This document shows, one piece after another, positions 34,989 to 41,938 of a stretch of DNA of 64,000 nt. Both the position numbers and the translations under genes were made by a program. Position 1 is the stretch's first letter, and each line of letters starts with the position of its first letter. The notes beneath the pieces are model-generated. The model saw only the letters and a program-made list of their open reading frames with translations, was not told where the DNA came from and made no database searches. This stretch comes from Streptomyces sp. S.PB5 (GTDB lineage: Bacteria > Actinomycetota > Actinomycetes > Streptomycetales > Streptomycetaceae): positions 372,001-436,000 of the forward strand of contig NZ_JAQMWP010000006.1 in NCBI RefSeq assembly GCF_030403745.1, read 5' to 3'.

Positions 34989-35579
34989 ATGAAACGTACT
35001 GCCCGACCGCGTACCCCGGCACTGCGGCCGGTCGAACCCGAATCCGGGGTGCTCGTGCACACCCACGCGGACCGCCAGTTGGCCACGGAACACTGGCTCC
35101 TGTCGACACACCCCGCCCCCGAGAAGGCGCGCCGGGAATGGTCGGAGCCGGGCAAGGTGGCGCTGCTGCCCCTGGGGACCCTGTTCTCTGCCGTCCGCCT
35201 CCCCGGGCGCCTGGTGCTCGCCGTGGCCGGCACCCCGGTACCCGCGGACGTCGACGGCTTCCTTGACGAGGTCCTCGACGGCGGCCCCGTCATCTGCGAC
35301 ATGTACCAGCACCGCTACTACGCGCTCGTGCCCGGCAGCATGCCCGAGCGATGGCGCCAAGCGGCCGACGACTGGCGCCCGTTGGGGGTCGACTGCCTCG
35401 GCCGCGGTACCTACCTGGGGGTGCCGAAGCTGGATGCCGTGGAGCACAACCCGCGGGCCTACGCCTCGTACTGGTCGGTCCCGATGCCGTCCGCAGCGGT
35501 GCTGTGCACGCCGCTGAATGTGGCGCGGCTGATCGCGGCAGGGAAACGCGCGCTCGAGGGCGCCCTTGAGAGGCCCTGA
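34989..35579 (+). CDS. Prim-Pol-like (degenerate) element protein
   Basis: The 196-residue protein shares a pattern with the chromosomal degenerate Prim-Pol protein at 4222: an AV-x-LP strand (FSAVRLPGR), a GPV strand (GGPVICDMYQHRYYALVP) and a GxGxYLGVP strand (GRGTYLGVPKLD). The catalytic DxD is not seen. I infer the bifunctional primase/polymerase N-terminal fold without activity, but similarity is low and judged by eye. The start ATG has AAGGAA upstream. A strong terminator follows. Confidence 0.6.
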   Translation: MKRTARPRTPALRPVEPESGVLVHTHADRQLATEHWLLSTHPAPEKARREWSEPGKVALLPLGTLFSAVRLPGRLVLAVAGTPVPADVDGFLDEVLDGGPVICDMYQHRYYALVPGSMPERWRQAADDWRPLGVDCLGRGTYLGVPKLDAVEHNPRAYASYWSVPMPSAAVLCTPLNVARLIAAGKRALEGALERP

Positions 35580-35592
35580 GCGGCCCATTGAC

Positions 35593-35637
35593 GGCTCCGG
35601 TCACCCATCCTGCTGCCACGCGGGGGTGACCGGAGCC
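35593..35637. terminator. Bidirectional hairpin terminator
   Basis: GGCTCCGGTCACCC and GGGTGACCGGAGCC form a perfect 14-bp stem with a 17-nt loop followed by TTTCG, between the convergent 35579 and 35645 gene ends. Confidence 0.8.
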
Positions 35638-35644
35638 TTTCGCG

Positions 35645-35899
35645 TCATACGCCCTGGTCACGCCCGTCATACGGTGCCCGCCGCCCGTACAGGGCACCGG
35701 TCGGGATGGACAGGGCGCCGGGCCGCCGGCCGCCGTCGTTCTGCGCCAGCCTCTCGGCCGTGCCCTGGCCCTGAGCGATGAGCCGCACCGCATGGCGGAC
35801 CGCGTCGGACGCGCTCATGCCGCCGCGCTGCAACACCTCGAGGTCCGCGGCGAACTGGTCCGTCATCCGCACGGACACCACGGTCGGCGTACCGCTCAC
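35645..35899 (-). CDS. Ribbon-helix-helix (CopG-like) protein, last gene of small-protein operon
   Basis: The 84-residue protein begins with a beta strand VVSVRMTDQF, then two helices (AADLEVLQRGG, SASDAVRHAVRLIA), the layout of RHH DNA-binding proteins. The C-terminal 35 residues are probably unfolded. It may autoregulate the operon or act as an antitoxin or plasmid-type partition/copy-control regulator; no toxin is evident. It overlaps the preceding gene by ATGA. Confidence 0.7.
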   Translation of the reverse strand: MSGTPTVVSVRMTDQFAADLEVLQRGGMSASDAVRHAVRLIAQGQGTAERLAQNDGGRRPGALSIPTGALYGRRAPYDGRDQGV

Positions 35900-36087
35900 C
35901 GACCCACCCCCTGACGGGCCAGAGCGCGAGAGAACAGCCGCACGCCATGCCGGTCACCGGTCGCGTACGCGACCGTGAGGCAGGCGAGAAGCACCGCCGC
36001 CGGTACGTCCGGCGCCGGTCGCCGTGCGACCCGCTCAAGGGCCTTGCGCTCGGTCGGGCGGGGCACCGGGAACCGTCGACTCCTCAC
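35896..36087 (-). CDS. Short basic element protein
   Basis: This 63-residue protein has a basic N-terminus (MRSRRFPVPRPTERKALERV) and a mildly hydrophobic helix (DVPAAVLLACLTVAYATG, about 27-44) that may be membrane-interacting. No family is recognised. It overlaps both neighbours by 4 bp, which supports it as a real gene. Confidence 0.6.
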   Translation of the reverse strand: MRSRRFPVPRPTERKALERVARRPAPDVPAAVLLACLTVAYATGDRHGVRLFSRALARQGVGR

Positions 36088-36371
36088 CGGCCCTCACCTC
36101 GCGCGGCACGCACGCGGCGCAGGCCTTCGTCGAGGAACTGGCCGTCGACACTGGCGTCGTCGACGAGGCGCAGATGCCGGCGGCCGCCACGCCGCGGCGA
36201 GGCTTCGAACAACGTCGCGGCAGCCTGCGCGACCCGTTCGACATTCGCGTCCGCCGGACGGTCCGCCTGCATCAGGACGCCGACGAGGACGTTGAGCTTG
36301 GCCACCTCGATGCGCAGCTCGGACAGCTGCCGCTCGGCCACCGCCAGGCGCCGCTCAGCGGTCTGCGTCAT
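36084..36371 (-). CDS. Coiled-coil element protein
   Basis: The 95-residue product has a leucine-heptad helix over residues 5-40 (AERRLAVAERQLSELRIEVA, then KLNVLVGVLMQ) and a basic C-terminal half. The frame extends far upstream but only ATG 36371, overlapping the preceding stop as ATGA, begins plausible sequence. Function is unknown; oligomerisation is likely. Confidence 0.65.
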   Translation of the reverse strand: MTQTAERRLAVAERQLSELRIEVAKLNVLVGVLMQADRPADANVERVAQAAATLFEASPRRGGRRHLRLVDDASVDGQFLDEGLRRVRAARGEGR

Positions 36372-36625
36372 ACCTCCCACCCCCACTCCACGGCCTGAGC
36401 CTTCATGAGCTCTGCCGACTCTTCGGTAGGCCGGTCCGCGATGACCAGGAGCCGCGATCTGTGGTCCGTCTCGGCGTGTTTGCGCAGTCCGACGCGCACA
36501 CCATCGAGGCCCACACGGAAGGCGTCCGCCTGCTGTTCGAGGAGCAGCACGCGCCGCCACAGCCACACGAACGCGACGGCCAGCACGAGGACCAGGAGCA
36601 GCAGCACGTATTGGAGCGCGGTCAT
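36368..36625 (-). CDS. Small single-pass membrane protein
   Basis: The 85-residue product has one N-terminal transmembrane helix (TALQYVLLLLVLVLAVAFVW, about 2-21), followed by a positively charged, cytoplasm-facing helix (LRKHAETDHRSRLLVIADRP). It could anchor a partner from the same operon to the membrane. No family is recognised. ATGA overlaps join it to both neighbours. Confidence 0.7.
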   Translation of the reverse strand: MTALQYVLLLLVLVLAVAFVWLWRRVLLLEQQADAFRVGLDGVRVGLRKHAETDHRSRLLVIADRPTEESAELMKAQAVEWGWEV

Positions 36626-36993
36626 CGGCCCTCACCCCGCTCGGCGCGGTCGCGGGCGAGGAACGCAGCCACGGCGGGGAACTGAGCGTCAACCGAGCGC
36701 CGGACGGCTTCCGCTTCCTGCTCGGCGCGCGCGTGGCCCGCGGCTCGGTAGCCGGTGGCCGGCTTCTCGCCGAGCCGAGCCCGCAGGTAGTCAGCGGACC
36801 ATCCCGGGTTGTCGCCACGCTGTAGAGCGCCTTCGAGGGCGACCCGAGCGTCCATGACGCGGTTGAGAAGGATGCGGTCGTGGGTCTCCGCGTCGCCCAC
36901 GGTCGCGGGGTGGGGGATATCGAGGGCCTCGAGGACGGCGGCCAGGAGCACGCGCAACTCGCGCGCCTCCCCGGACTCGGTACGGTTCTGCAT
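36622..36993 (-). CDS. First gene of the small-protein operon, unknown function
   Basis: The 123-residue helical protein contains LRVLLAAVLEALDIPHPATV and ALQRGDNPGWSADYLRARLG, similar in flavour to small actinophage or element proteins but without a recognised domain. ATG 36993 (MQNRTESGEA) is preferred over GTG 37014 because AAGGAG lies between them. It leads a chain of five genes each overlapping by 4 bp. Confidence 0.7.
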   Translation of the reverse strand: MQNRTESGEARELRVLLAAVLEALDIPHPATVGDAETHDRILLNRVMDARVALEGALQRGDNPGWSADYLRARLGEKPATGYRAAGHARAEQEAEAVRRSVDAQFPAVAAFLARDRAERGEGR

Positions 36994-37072
36994 GGGTCTG
37001 GACTCCTTGATCACGAAGGGTTCTGGATCAAGGCGCCGTCCGGTGTTGCGATCACCGGGCGGCGCCGCCGCG

Positions 37073-37089
37073 TCTCACACGCGTCTCAC
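37073..37089. promoter_or_regulatory. Candidate integrase arm-type sites, right end
   Basis: TCTCAC occurs at 37073 and 37084 (11-bp spacing), 95 bp inside the right att repeat, mirroring the pair at 27340/27350. Confidence 0.35.
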
Positions 37090-37183
37090 AAACGGCGTGG
37101 GAGGGTCGGTACGGCGAGCCTGTGACCTGGACTTGGGGCGCAGCGTCCCGGACGGCATGGACGGCCCGGACGGCTTTCGGATC

Positions 37184-37227
37184 ACTACGGATCAGAAGGT
37201 TGCAGGTTCGAATCCTGCCGAGTGCAC
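37184..37227. repeat. att direct repeat, right copy
   Basis: Identical over 44 bp to 27236-27279. It lacks the 5' half of the tRNA and is followed by AGCAAGCC and the hairpin that presumably terminated tRNA-Arg before integration. Confidence 0.95.
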
Positions 37228-37409
37228 AGCAAGCCAGAGGCCCTGTGGAGCAATCCACAGGGCCTCTGGCTTTTGGCTTGATACGCGGCTACGGCCATGA
37301 CGGCGACGGAGATCAGGGTGAGTGCCGCGCCCGCGTAGAGGCGGCCGGTACGAGAAGAGGCCCCGGCGGGTTTCTCCGGGGCCTCTTGCGCGCTGGGCGG
37401 GGTGGTCAA
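37185..37409 (-). CDS. Possible small membrane protein whose 3' end overlaps attR
   Basis: A 74-codon frame starts at TTG 37409, 12 nt after the preceding stop, and has one hydrophobic segment (LYAGAALTLISVAVMAVAA). Its last 30 codons run through the terminator hairpin and the att repeat, which is odd. The stop lies inside the 44-bp repeat, so integration would not have altered the product. It may be real or chance. Confidence 0.3.
   Translation of the reverse strand: MTTPPSAQEAPEKPAGASSRTGRLYAGAALTLISVAVMAVAAYQAKSQRPCGLLHRASGLLCTRQDSNLQPSDP
37231..37272 (+). terminator. Displaced tRNA-Arg terminator
   Basis: AAGCCAGAGGCCCTGTGGA and its complement form a perfect 19-bp stem with a GCAA tetraloop, followed by TTGG. 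Its place right after the right att copy suggests it ended the tRNA-Arg transcript before the island inserted. Confidence 0.75.
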
Positions 37410-37421
37410 GAACGTTCGGGT

Positions 37422-37607
37422 TCAAGCTGCGGCTCCCGCCAGGCGCTGGAACGCCTCCGTGGTCCGGGGATGGACCAGTTCGTCCAGGAGATGGCGCCAC
37501 TCGGGATCGGCGGTGGCGGGGTGGGTCTGGTCCCAGACGGTGAGCAGCGGGGCGAGTTCGCTCTCGTGGGAGGTGGTGTTCTGCTCGGGAGACGGCAGCG
37601 AGATCAT
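37422..37607 (-). CDS. Small hypothetical protein
   Basis: The 61-residue product (MISLPSPEQNTTSHESELAP start) has a good ribosome site AAGGAAG ahead of ATG 37607 and contains HPATADPEWRHLLDELVHP. No family is recognised. It is the nearest chromosomal gene right of the island. Confidence 0.55.
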   Translation of the reverse strand: MISLPSPEQNTTSHESELAPLLTVWDQTHPATADPEWRHLLDELVHPRTTEAFQRLAGAAA

Positions 37608-37838
37608 GGGATCTTCCTTCCGGGAAGGGGGTCTGTGCCTCGCGGATCCTCTGGTGCCCTGTTCGTCCGTGCGTCCGTGCGTCCGTTCCTGTGTTGCTCT
37701 GTTTTTCTCTGTCTTCCACGATGCCCCCGCCGCCCTGCCGACGCCATGGAGGGACCTACCGGACCGGGGGTGGCGCTAGCCGTACCGCAGTAGGTGGCTA
37801 GCCCCCCTTGAGCCGGACTCCAGCGTTGTCGGAGGGGA

Positions 37839-38363
37839 TCAGCGGGCGAGCAGGAGGTTGCCGCGTCGGACGTGGTCGGCCTGCACCGGGCGGACCGTGG
37901 CCGTCGTCTTCTCCTTCTGCTTCCGGTTCTCGTCCTGCTTCCGGCCGCCGCCGGCGAAGACGAAGAGCCGCAGCACCAGGAACCGGCCGATGCCCGCCAG
38001 GCCCGAGGCGCCGAGGTAGACGGCCTGCTCCCAGACCAGGCTCGGCGAGGACTGCACCGCGTGCAGGACGAACATCGCGGTGCAGGTCACCACGTAGGCG
38101 GCGGTCGCCGAACCGGCCGACTGAAGGTGGCGGCGCAGCCCCGCGCGGCGGCCCGTGCCGAAGGTGAACAGGGCGTGCAGCTCGGTGCACAGGAGCGTCG
38201 ACGCGATCGTGATCACCGCGTTCGCCGCCGCCCAGGGCATCAGCATCGCCAGCAGCGGGACCGCGGCGCTGGACAGGACGCCGACCCCGCCGCCGCACAC
38301 CACGAACCGGACGAAGGAGGCGAGCGGGCCCACCGGCTTGGTTTCCGTGCGCTGCGTCTCCAT
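37839..38363 (-). CDS. GtrA-family membrane protein
   Basis: The 174-residue protein has four predicted membrane segments (FVRFVVCGGGVGVLSSAAVP, AANAVITIASTLLCTELHA, AAYVVTCTAMFVLHAV and LGASGLAGIGRFLVLRLFVF) and the GtrA hallmark of a basic loop after helix 2. GtrA proteins are thought to flip polyprenyl-linked sugars for cell-surface glycosylation. The C-terminal tail is basic. ATG 38363 follows GGAAGGAACC. A second GtrA-like region is fused to the GT2 gene at 43548. Confidence 0.82.
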   Translation of the reverse strand: METQRTETKPVGPLASFVRFVVCGGGVGVLSSAAVPLLAMLMPWAAANAVITIASTLLCTELHALFTFGTGRRAGLRRHLQSAGSATAAYVVTCTAMFVLHAVQSSPSLVWEQAVYLGASGLAGIGRFLVLRLFVFAGGGRKQDENRKQKEKTTATVRPVQADHVRRGNLLLAR

Positions 38364-38584
38364 GACGGTTCCTTCCGGGCGGGTCGCGAGTTTCTGACGG
38401 AACTCAGTTGACCCGGGCCCGGATTCAGTGGGGTTTCACGTCGGCTTCAGCCCGGATCAGCTGGGTTCAACGATCTCGTCGCGCGCCCTTGGGCACGAGG
38501 GTGTCCCCCACCGAACCGGGGGTGGAGCCAGCCCCACCCCCACCCTCCGCCTGGCCCTACTCGACCCCCGTACTCCGCCCTGCC

Positions 38585-39067
38585 CTACTCGCCGTCCTGG
38601 ACCCGGAGTTCCTCGATGTACTCCAGTGCCAGACCCGTCGTACGCGTGAACCAGTCGTTGAGTACGGCGATCTCGGCCGCGGAGTAGTCGGCGAAGAGGT
38701 CGTTGAGGCGGGCGTAGTAGGGGCCGTACAGGGACTCCACGCGAGCCACCGCGGCCGGGACCGCGGCGACGCGGACGCGGCGGCGGTCCTTCGGGTCGGG
38801 GCGGCGGGTGATGAAACCGCCGCGCTCCAGACGGTTGAGGATGCCGGTCATCGCGCCCGTCGTGACATGGGCGTGCTCTGCGAGGTCGCCGGCGGTGAGC
38901 AGGTCCTCGCCGGCCTTCAGTACGCAGGCGAAACAGAGCAGGTCCGTGACGTTCAGGCCCAGCCGCTGGGCCATCTCCTGCTGGCCCAGCAGATGCGTCG
39001 CGATGAGGGAGTCCATCGACGTCAGCGCCTGGGCCGGGGTGGCGGCGGGGCGCGGCTTGGCTGGCAT
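38585..39067 (-). CDS. MarR-family transcriptional regulator
   Basis: The 160-residue protein has the winged-helix core (LTAGDLAEHAHVTTGAMTGI then LNRLERGGFITRRPDPKDRR) flanked by dimerisation helices. It is divergent from the HGxxPAAG membrane protein gene, and the AT-rich spacer contains TGTGAGAG at 39087 and CGTGAGAG at 39119, possible binding sites. Ligand unknown. Confidence 0.9.
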   Translation of the reverse strand: MPAKPRPAATPAQALTSMDSLIATHLLGQQEMAQRLGLNVTDLLCFACVLKAGEDLLTAGDLAEHAHVTTGAMTGILNRLERGGFITRRPDPKDRRRVRVAAVPAAVARVESLYGPYYARLNDLFADYSAAEIAVLNDWFTRTTGLALEYIEELRVQDGE

Positions 39068-39167
39068 CTTCGTAATTACCTTAGATTGTGAGAGATTTCG
39101 GTGCTAAATTTCTTACGTCGTGAGAGGTTCTGCTGCGGGTGCGCAGCGAGGGGTGAGGGGCGGGTGC

Positions 39168-39560
39168 ATGAGCGCACACCAATATGACCACGGCCATACG
39201 GTCGCGGGGTGGACCGGATTCGGGATCGCGACCGCCGGGACGGTGGTGCTGGGGGCGGGGGTCGTGACCGTCTCGGCCGCACTCGTGGCGGGTGGGCTCG
39301 TCATCGTGGCCGTGAGTGTTCTCGTGACGTGGCTGCTGCATCTGGCCGGGTGGGGAAAGCCGTCGGGGCGCAGGCCTCGGGAGCAGTGGGGGTGGCGGGT
39401 GCGGGATCTGTCGGCGCGGGAGGGGCATCCGGGGTGTGTGGGGTGCCGGCTTGCGGGGCGGGGACGGGGGCGGGGCGGACTGGTCGCCGGGGGTACGGCG
39501 GTGGAAGCCGGGGTGGGGGCAGGGGAGCCGGAGTTCGCGCGGGCGCCGGGCGGGCGCTGA
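39168..39560 (+). CDS. HGxxPAAG-family small membrane protein
   Basis: The 130-residue product starts SAHQYDHGHTVAGWTGFGIA, the motif of the actinobacterial HGxxPAAG family, followed by two membrane helices (about 15-60). The Gly/Arg-rich C-terminal 60 residues look disordered and are longer than usual. ATG 39168 follows GAGGGGCGGGTGC. It is divergent from a MarR regulator that may control it. Confidence 0.75.
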   Translation: MSAHQYDHGHTVAGWTGFGIATAGTVVLGAGVVTVSAALVAGGLVIVAVSVLVTWLLHLAGWGKPSGRRPREQWGWRVRDLSAREGHPGCVGCRLAGRGRGRGGLVAGGTAVEAGVGAGEPEFARAPGGR

Positions 39561-39665
39561 GTGCCGCGTCGTGCGTCGCCGGGCTGCCCGTTTGCGCAGC
39601 TCAGCCGCCCTTGTCAGTGCCACTGTCAGTGCCCTTGTCAGTGCCACCCCCTACTCTCGTGAGCG

Positions 39666-40547
39666 ATGGCACAGGCATGGAAGTGCTCGGGGCTGCGGTG
39701 GTCGGCGGACGGTCCCGTGCTGGCGTGGGAAGGCGGTCGGCGCAGTGCGCTGACCTGGGGGAAAAGGGTGGCCTTCGGGGTCGCGGACGGGGGTGTGCGG
39801 ACATGTGTGGGAGCGCGGGGGCATGCGTGTCCGATACGGGTGGCCGTGTCGGCGCGCAGTACGGGGGCGCGATGCGAGGAGTGTGCGCGGCTGGACCGGG
39901 CGCACTCCGTGGCCGCCGACACCATCGCGGACGATCCCCGGCCGTACCACGTCTATCTGGCCTGGTTCGGCCCCGGTATGACCAAGGTCGGGATCACCGC
40001 CGAAGAACGGGGCTCCGCGCGGCTGCTTGAGCAGGGCGCGGTCTCTTTCACCTGGCTCGGCGTCGGCCCGCTCATGGCGGCCCGGCGGACGGAGGAACTG
40101 CTGCGGGCGGCCCTCCGGGTCCCCGACCGGATTCCGTACGCCGACAAGCGCGCGGTGCGCTCCGCGTTGCCCGGCACCGAGGCGGAGCGGGCGGCCGAGA
40201 TCACCGAACTGCATGCGCGGGCCGTGACGTTGGGAGGGTGGCCCGAGTCGCTCCGCGCCGAGCCCTGCCAACCCGTCGACCATGTGCGCGAGTTCGGGCT
40301 CGCGGAGGCGCCGGCCGCCGTCGGTGAGGTGACCGAGCTGGTCGCCGGCGGTGCGGTGGGCGGGCGGTTGGTCGCGGCCGCCGGGCCCGATCTGCATCTG
40401 GACACCGGGGGCGGGGTGGTCGTGGTGGACACACGGTTGATGAGGGGGTGGGGGCTGATTCCCGTCGACGCCGATGAACTTGCCGTGCCGGTGCGGGAGT
40501 TCAAGGGGGCGCTGAAGGAGAGGGGAGTGCAGGACGGGCTGTTCTGA
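39666..40547 (+). CDS. DUF2797 domain protein
   Basis: The 293-residue protein carries Cys residues ACPIRVAVSARSTGARCEEC and the segment HVYLAWFGPGMTKVGITAEE, the hallmark of DUF2797 (a GIY-YIG-like fold with two CxxC-type elements). The family's function is not established. ATG 39666 lies 8 nt after TACTCT and may be leaderless. Confidence 0.85.
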   Translation: MAQAWKCSGLRWSADGPVLAWEGGRRSALTWGKRVAFGVADGGVRTCVGARGHACPIRVAVSARSTGARCEECARLDRAHSVAADTIADDPRPYHVYLAWFGPGMTKVGITAEERGSARLLEQGAVSFTWLGVGPLMAARRTEELLRAALRVPDRIPYADKRAVRSALPGTEAERAAEITELHARAVTLGGWPESLRAEPCQPVDHVREFGLAEAPAAVGEVTELVAGGAVGGRLVAAAGPDLHLDTGGGVVVVDTRLMRGWGLIPVDADELAVPVREFKGALKERGVQDGLF

Positions 40548-40687
40548 GAGCGGGACGGGTTGGTCTGCGTGCAGGACGCGCTGGTCTGCGAGATATGAGA
40601 CTCGGCCGGTAAAGATTCGGATCCCTCTCGGATCCCTTTGGGTAAGGGGCCTGGACGCGACTCGGGGCGGGGCCGATCGTGGACGAC

Positions 40688-41095
40688 ATGAGTGATCACC
40701 ACATTGCGCCTGACGCGCCGGATACGTCTGACACGCCGGACGCGGCCGGGGAGCCCGTCCCGCGCATCCTCCCCGTCGCCGCCCACGAACCCCCGTACTA
40801 CGCGGTCGTCTTCACCTCCCTGCGTACCGAGCAGAACACCGGATACGGTGCCACCGCGGCGCGCATGGGCGAGCTGGTCAAGGAGATCCCGGGGTTCCTG
40901 GGCGAGGACTCGGCCCGGACGCCGGGTGGGCTGTCGATCACCGTCGCCTACTTCCGGGATTTGGCCGGCATCGAGCAGTGGCGGCAGAACGCGGCGCACC
41001 GGGAGGCCAAGGCGTACGGGCGGGAGCACTGGTACGAGCGGTACTCCCTGCACATCGCCAGGGTCGAGCACAGTCATGGGTTCGAGAGGGCCTGA
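40688..41095 (+). CDS. Antibiotic-biosynthesis-monooxygenase (ABM/Dabb-like) protein
   Basis: The 135-residue protein has a disordered N-terminus of about 30 residues and then a ferredoxin-like ABM domain (YYAVVFTSLRTEQNTGYGAT, LVKEIPGFLGEDSARTPGG, SITVAYFRDLAGIEQWRQNA, AHREAKAYGREHWYERYSLH). Members are heme-degrading or small-molecule oxygenases, or simply stress proteins. Substrate unknown. An upstream GTG at 40679 is possible. Confidence 0.82.
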   Translation: MSDHHIAPDAPDTSDTPDAAGEPVPRILPVAAHEPPYYAVVFTSLRTEQNTGYGATAARMGELVKEIPGFLGEDSARTPGGLSITVAYFRDLAGIEQWRQNAAHREAKAYGREHWYERYSLHIARVEHSHGFERA

Positions 41096-41197
41096 GCCGA
41101 CTTCCCAGGGATTCCCTGAGAAGCGTCTGTGAGTTTCTCAGGGAAATCACAGCTTGCCGAAAGGGTGCTCTCAGAGGGCGCCGACAGTGTGTCCACC

Positions 41198-41938
41198 ATG
41201 ACCACGACCTCGCCCCAGGGGCGCACCGAACTGCTGAGGCCGGACGGGAGCCCCGTCCGAGTGCTTGTGGTGGACGACGAGCTGTCGATCACCGAGCTGC
41301 TGTCCATGGCCCTTCGCTATGAGGGATGGCAGATCCGGAGTGCGGGAGACGGCACCGGTGCCCTCCAGACCGCTCGGGACTTCCGGCCCGACGCCGTCGT
41401 ACTCGACATGATGCTGCCCGACATGGACGGGCTGACCGTTCTGGGGCGGCTGCGGCGGGAGCTGCCGGACGTGCCGGTGCTCTTCCTCACCGCCAAGGAC
41501 GCGGTCGAGGACCGTATCGCCGGGCTCACCGCCGGTGGCGACGACTACGTCACCAAGCCGTTCTCCCTCGAGGAGGTCGTGGCCCGGCTGCGCGGGCTCA
41601 TCCGCCGCTCCGGTGCGGCCGACCGGCGGTCGGACTCCATGCTGGTCGTCGGGGACCTCACCCTCGACGAGGACAGCCACGAGGTGTCGCGGGCCGGTGA
41701 GTCCATCCACCTCACCGCGACCGAGTTCGAGCTGCTGCGCTTCCTGATGCGCAACCCGCGGCGCGTGCTCAGCAAGGCGCAGATCCTCGACCGTGTCTGG
41801 TCGTACGACTTCGGGGGGCAGGCCAACGTGGTCGAGTTGTACATCTCCTACCTGCGTCGGAAGATCGACGCCGGTCGCGAGCCCATGATCCACACCCGGC
41901 GTGGTGCCGGTTACCTGATCAAGCCCGCGGTGTCATGA
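41198..41938 (+). CDS. OmpR-family response regulator
   Basis: The 246-residue protein has a receiver domain with acidic pair Asp26-Asp27, phosphoacceptor Asp70 and the Lys of VTKPF, followed by an OmpR winged helix (about 145-240, ATEFELLRFLMRNPRRVLSK and TRRGAGYLIKP). ATG 41198 is preferred to ATG 41129, which gives an extra tail lacking homology. Its stop overlaps the kinase start (ATGA), so this is a two-component pair and the promoter region upstream presumably serves all four genes through 47203. Confidence 0.93.
   Translation: MTTTSPQGRTELLRPDGSPVRVLVVDDELSITELLSMALRYEGWQIRSAGDGTGALQTARDFRPDAVVLDMMLPDMDGLTVLGRLRRELPDVPVLFLTAKDAVEDRIAGLTAGGDDYVTKPFSLEEVVARLRGLIRRSGAADRRSDSMLVVGDLTLDEDSHEVSRAGESIHLTATEFELLRFLMRNPRRVLSKAQILDRVWSYDFGGQANVVELYISYLRRKIDAGREPMIHTRRGAGYLIKPAVS

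Larger units (their letters stand above)
27236..37227. mobile_element. 9.9-kb tRNA-Arg-integrated element (AIME/satellite-like genomic island)
   Basis: The element is bounded by identical 44-bp repeats, one completing the tRNA-Arg gene. In order it contains integrase and XRE regulator (leftward), two HTH excisionase-like proteins, a DUF2742-like protein, a RepA/KaiC-type helicase, a large inverted repeat, small hypothetical proteins, an HNH nuclease (all rightward), a GntR-UTRA regulator, a conserved small protein, a Prim-Pol-like protein and a five-gene leftward operon. No Tra/FtsK translocase, relaxase, terminase, portal or capsid gene is visible. The native tRNA terminator appears displaced to 37231. 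Integrase, excision and replication modules look complete, so excision may still be possible. Confidence 0.9.

Noticed and set aside
35965..36408. Plus-strand ORFs opposite the five-gene operon
   Set aside because: The minus frames have four ATGA couplings and ribosome sites; the plus frames have neither.
39087..39127. MarR operator from the GTGAGAG direct repeats
   Set aside because: Two 7-bp direct copies 32 bp apart are weak evidence and no inverted symmetry is seen, so it is mentioned only in the MarR entry.
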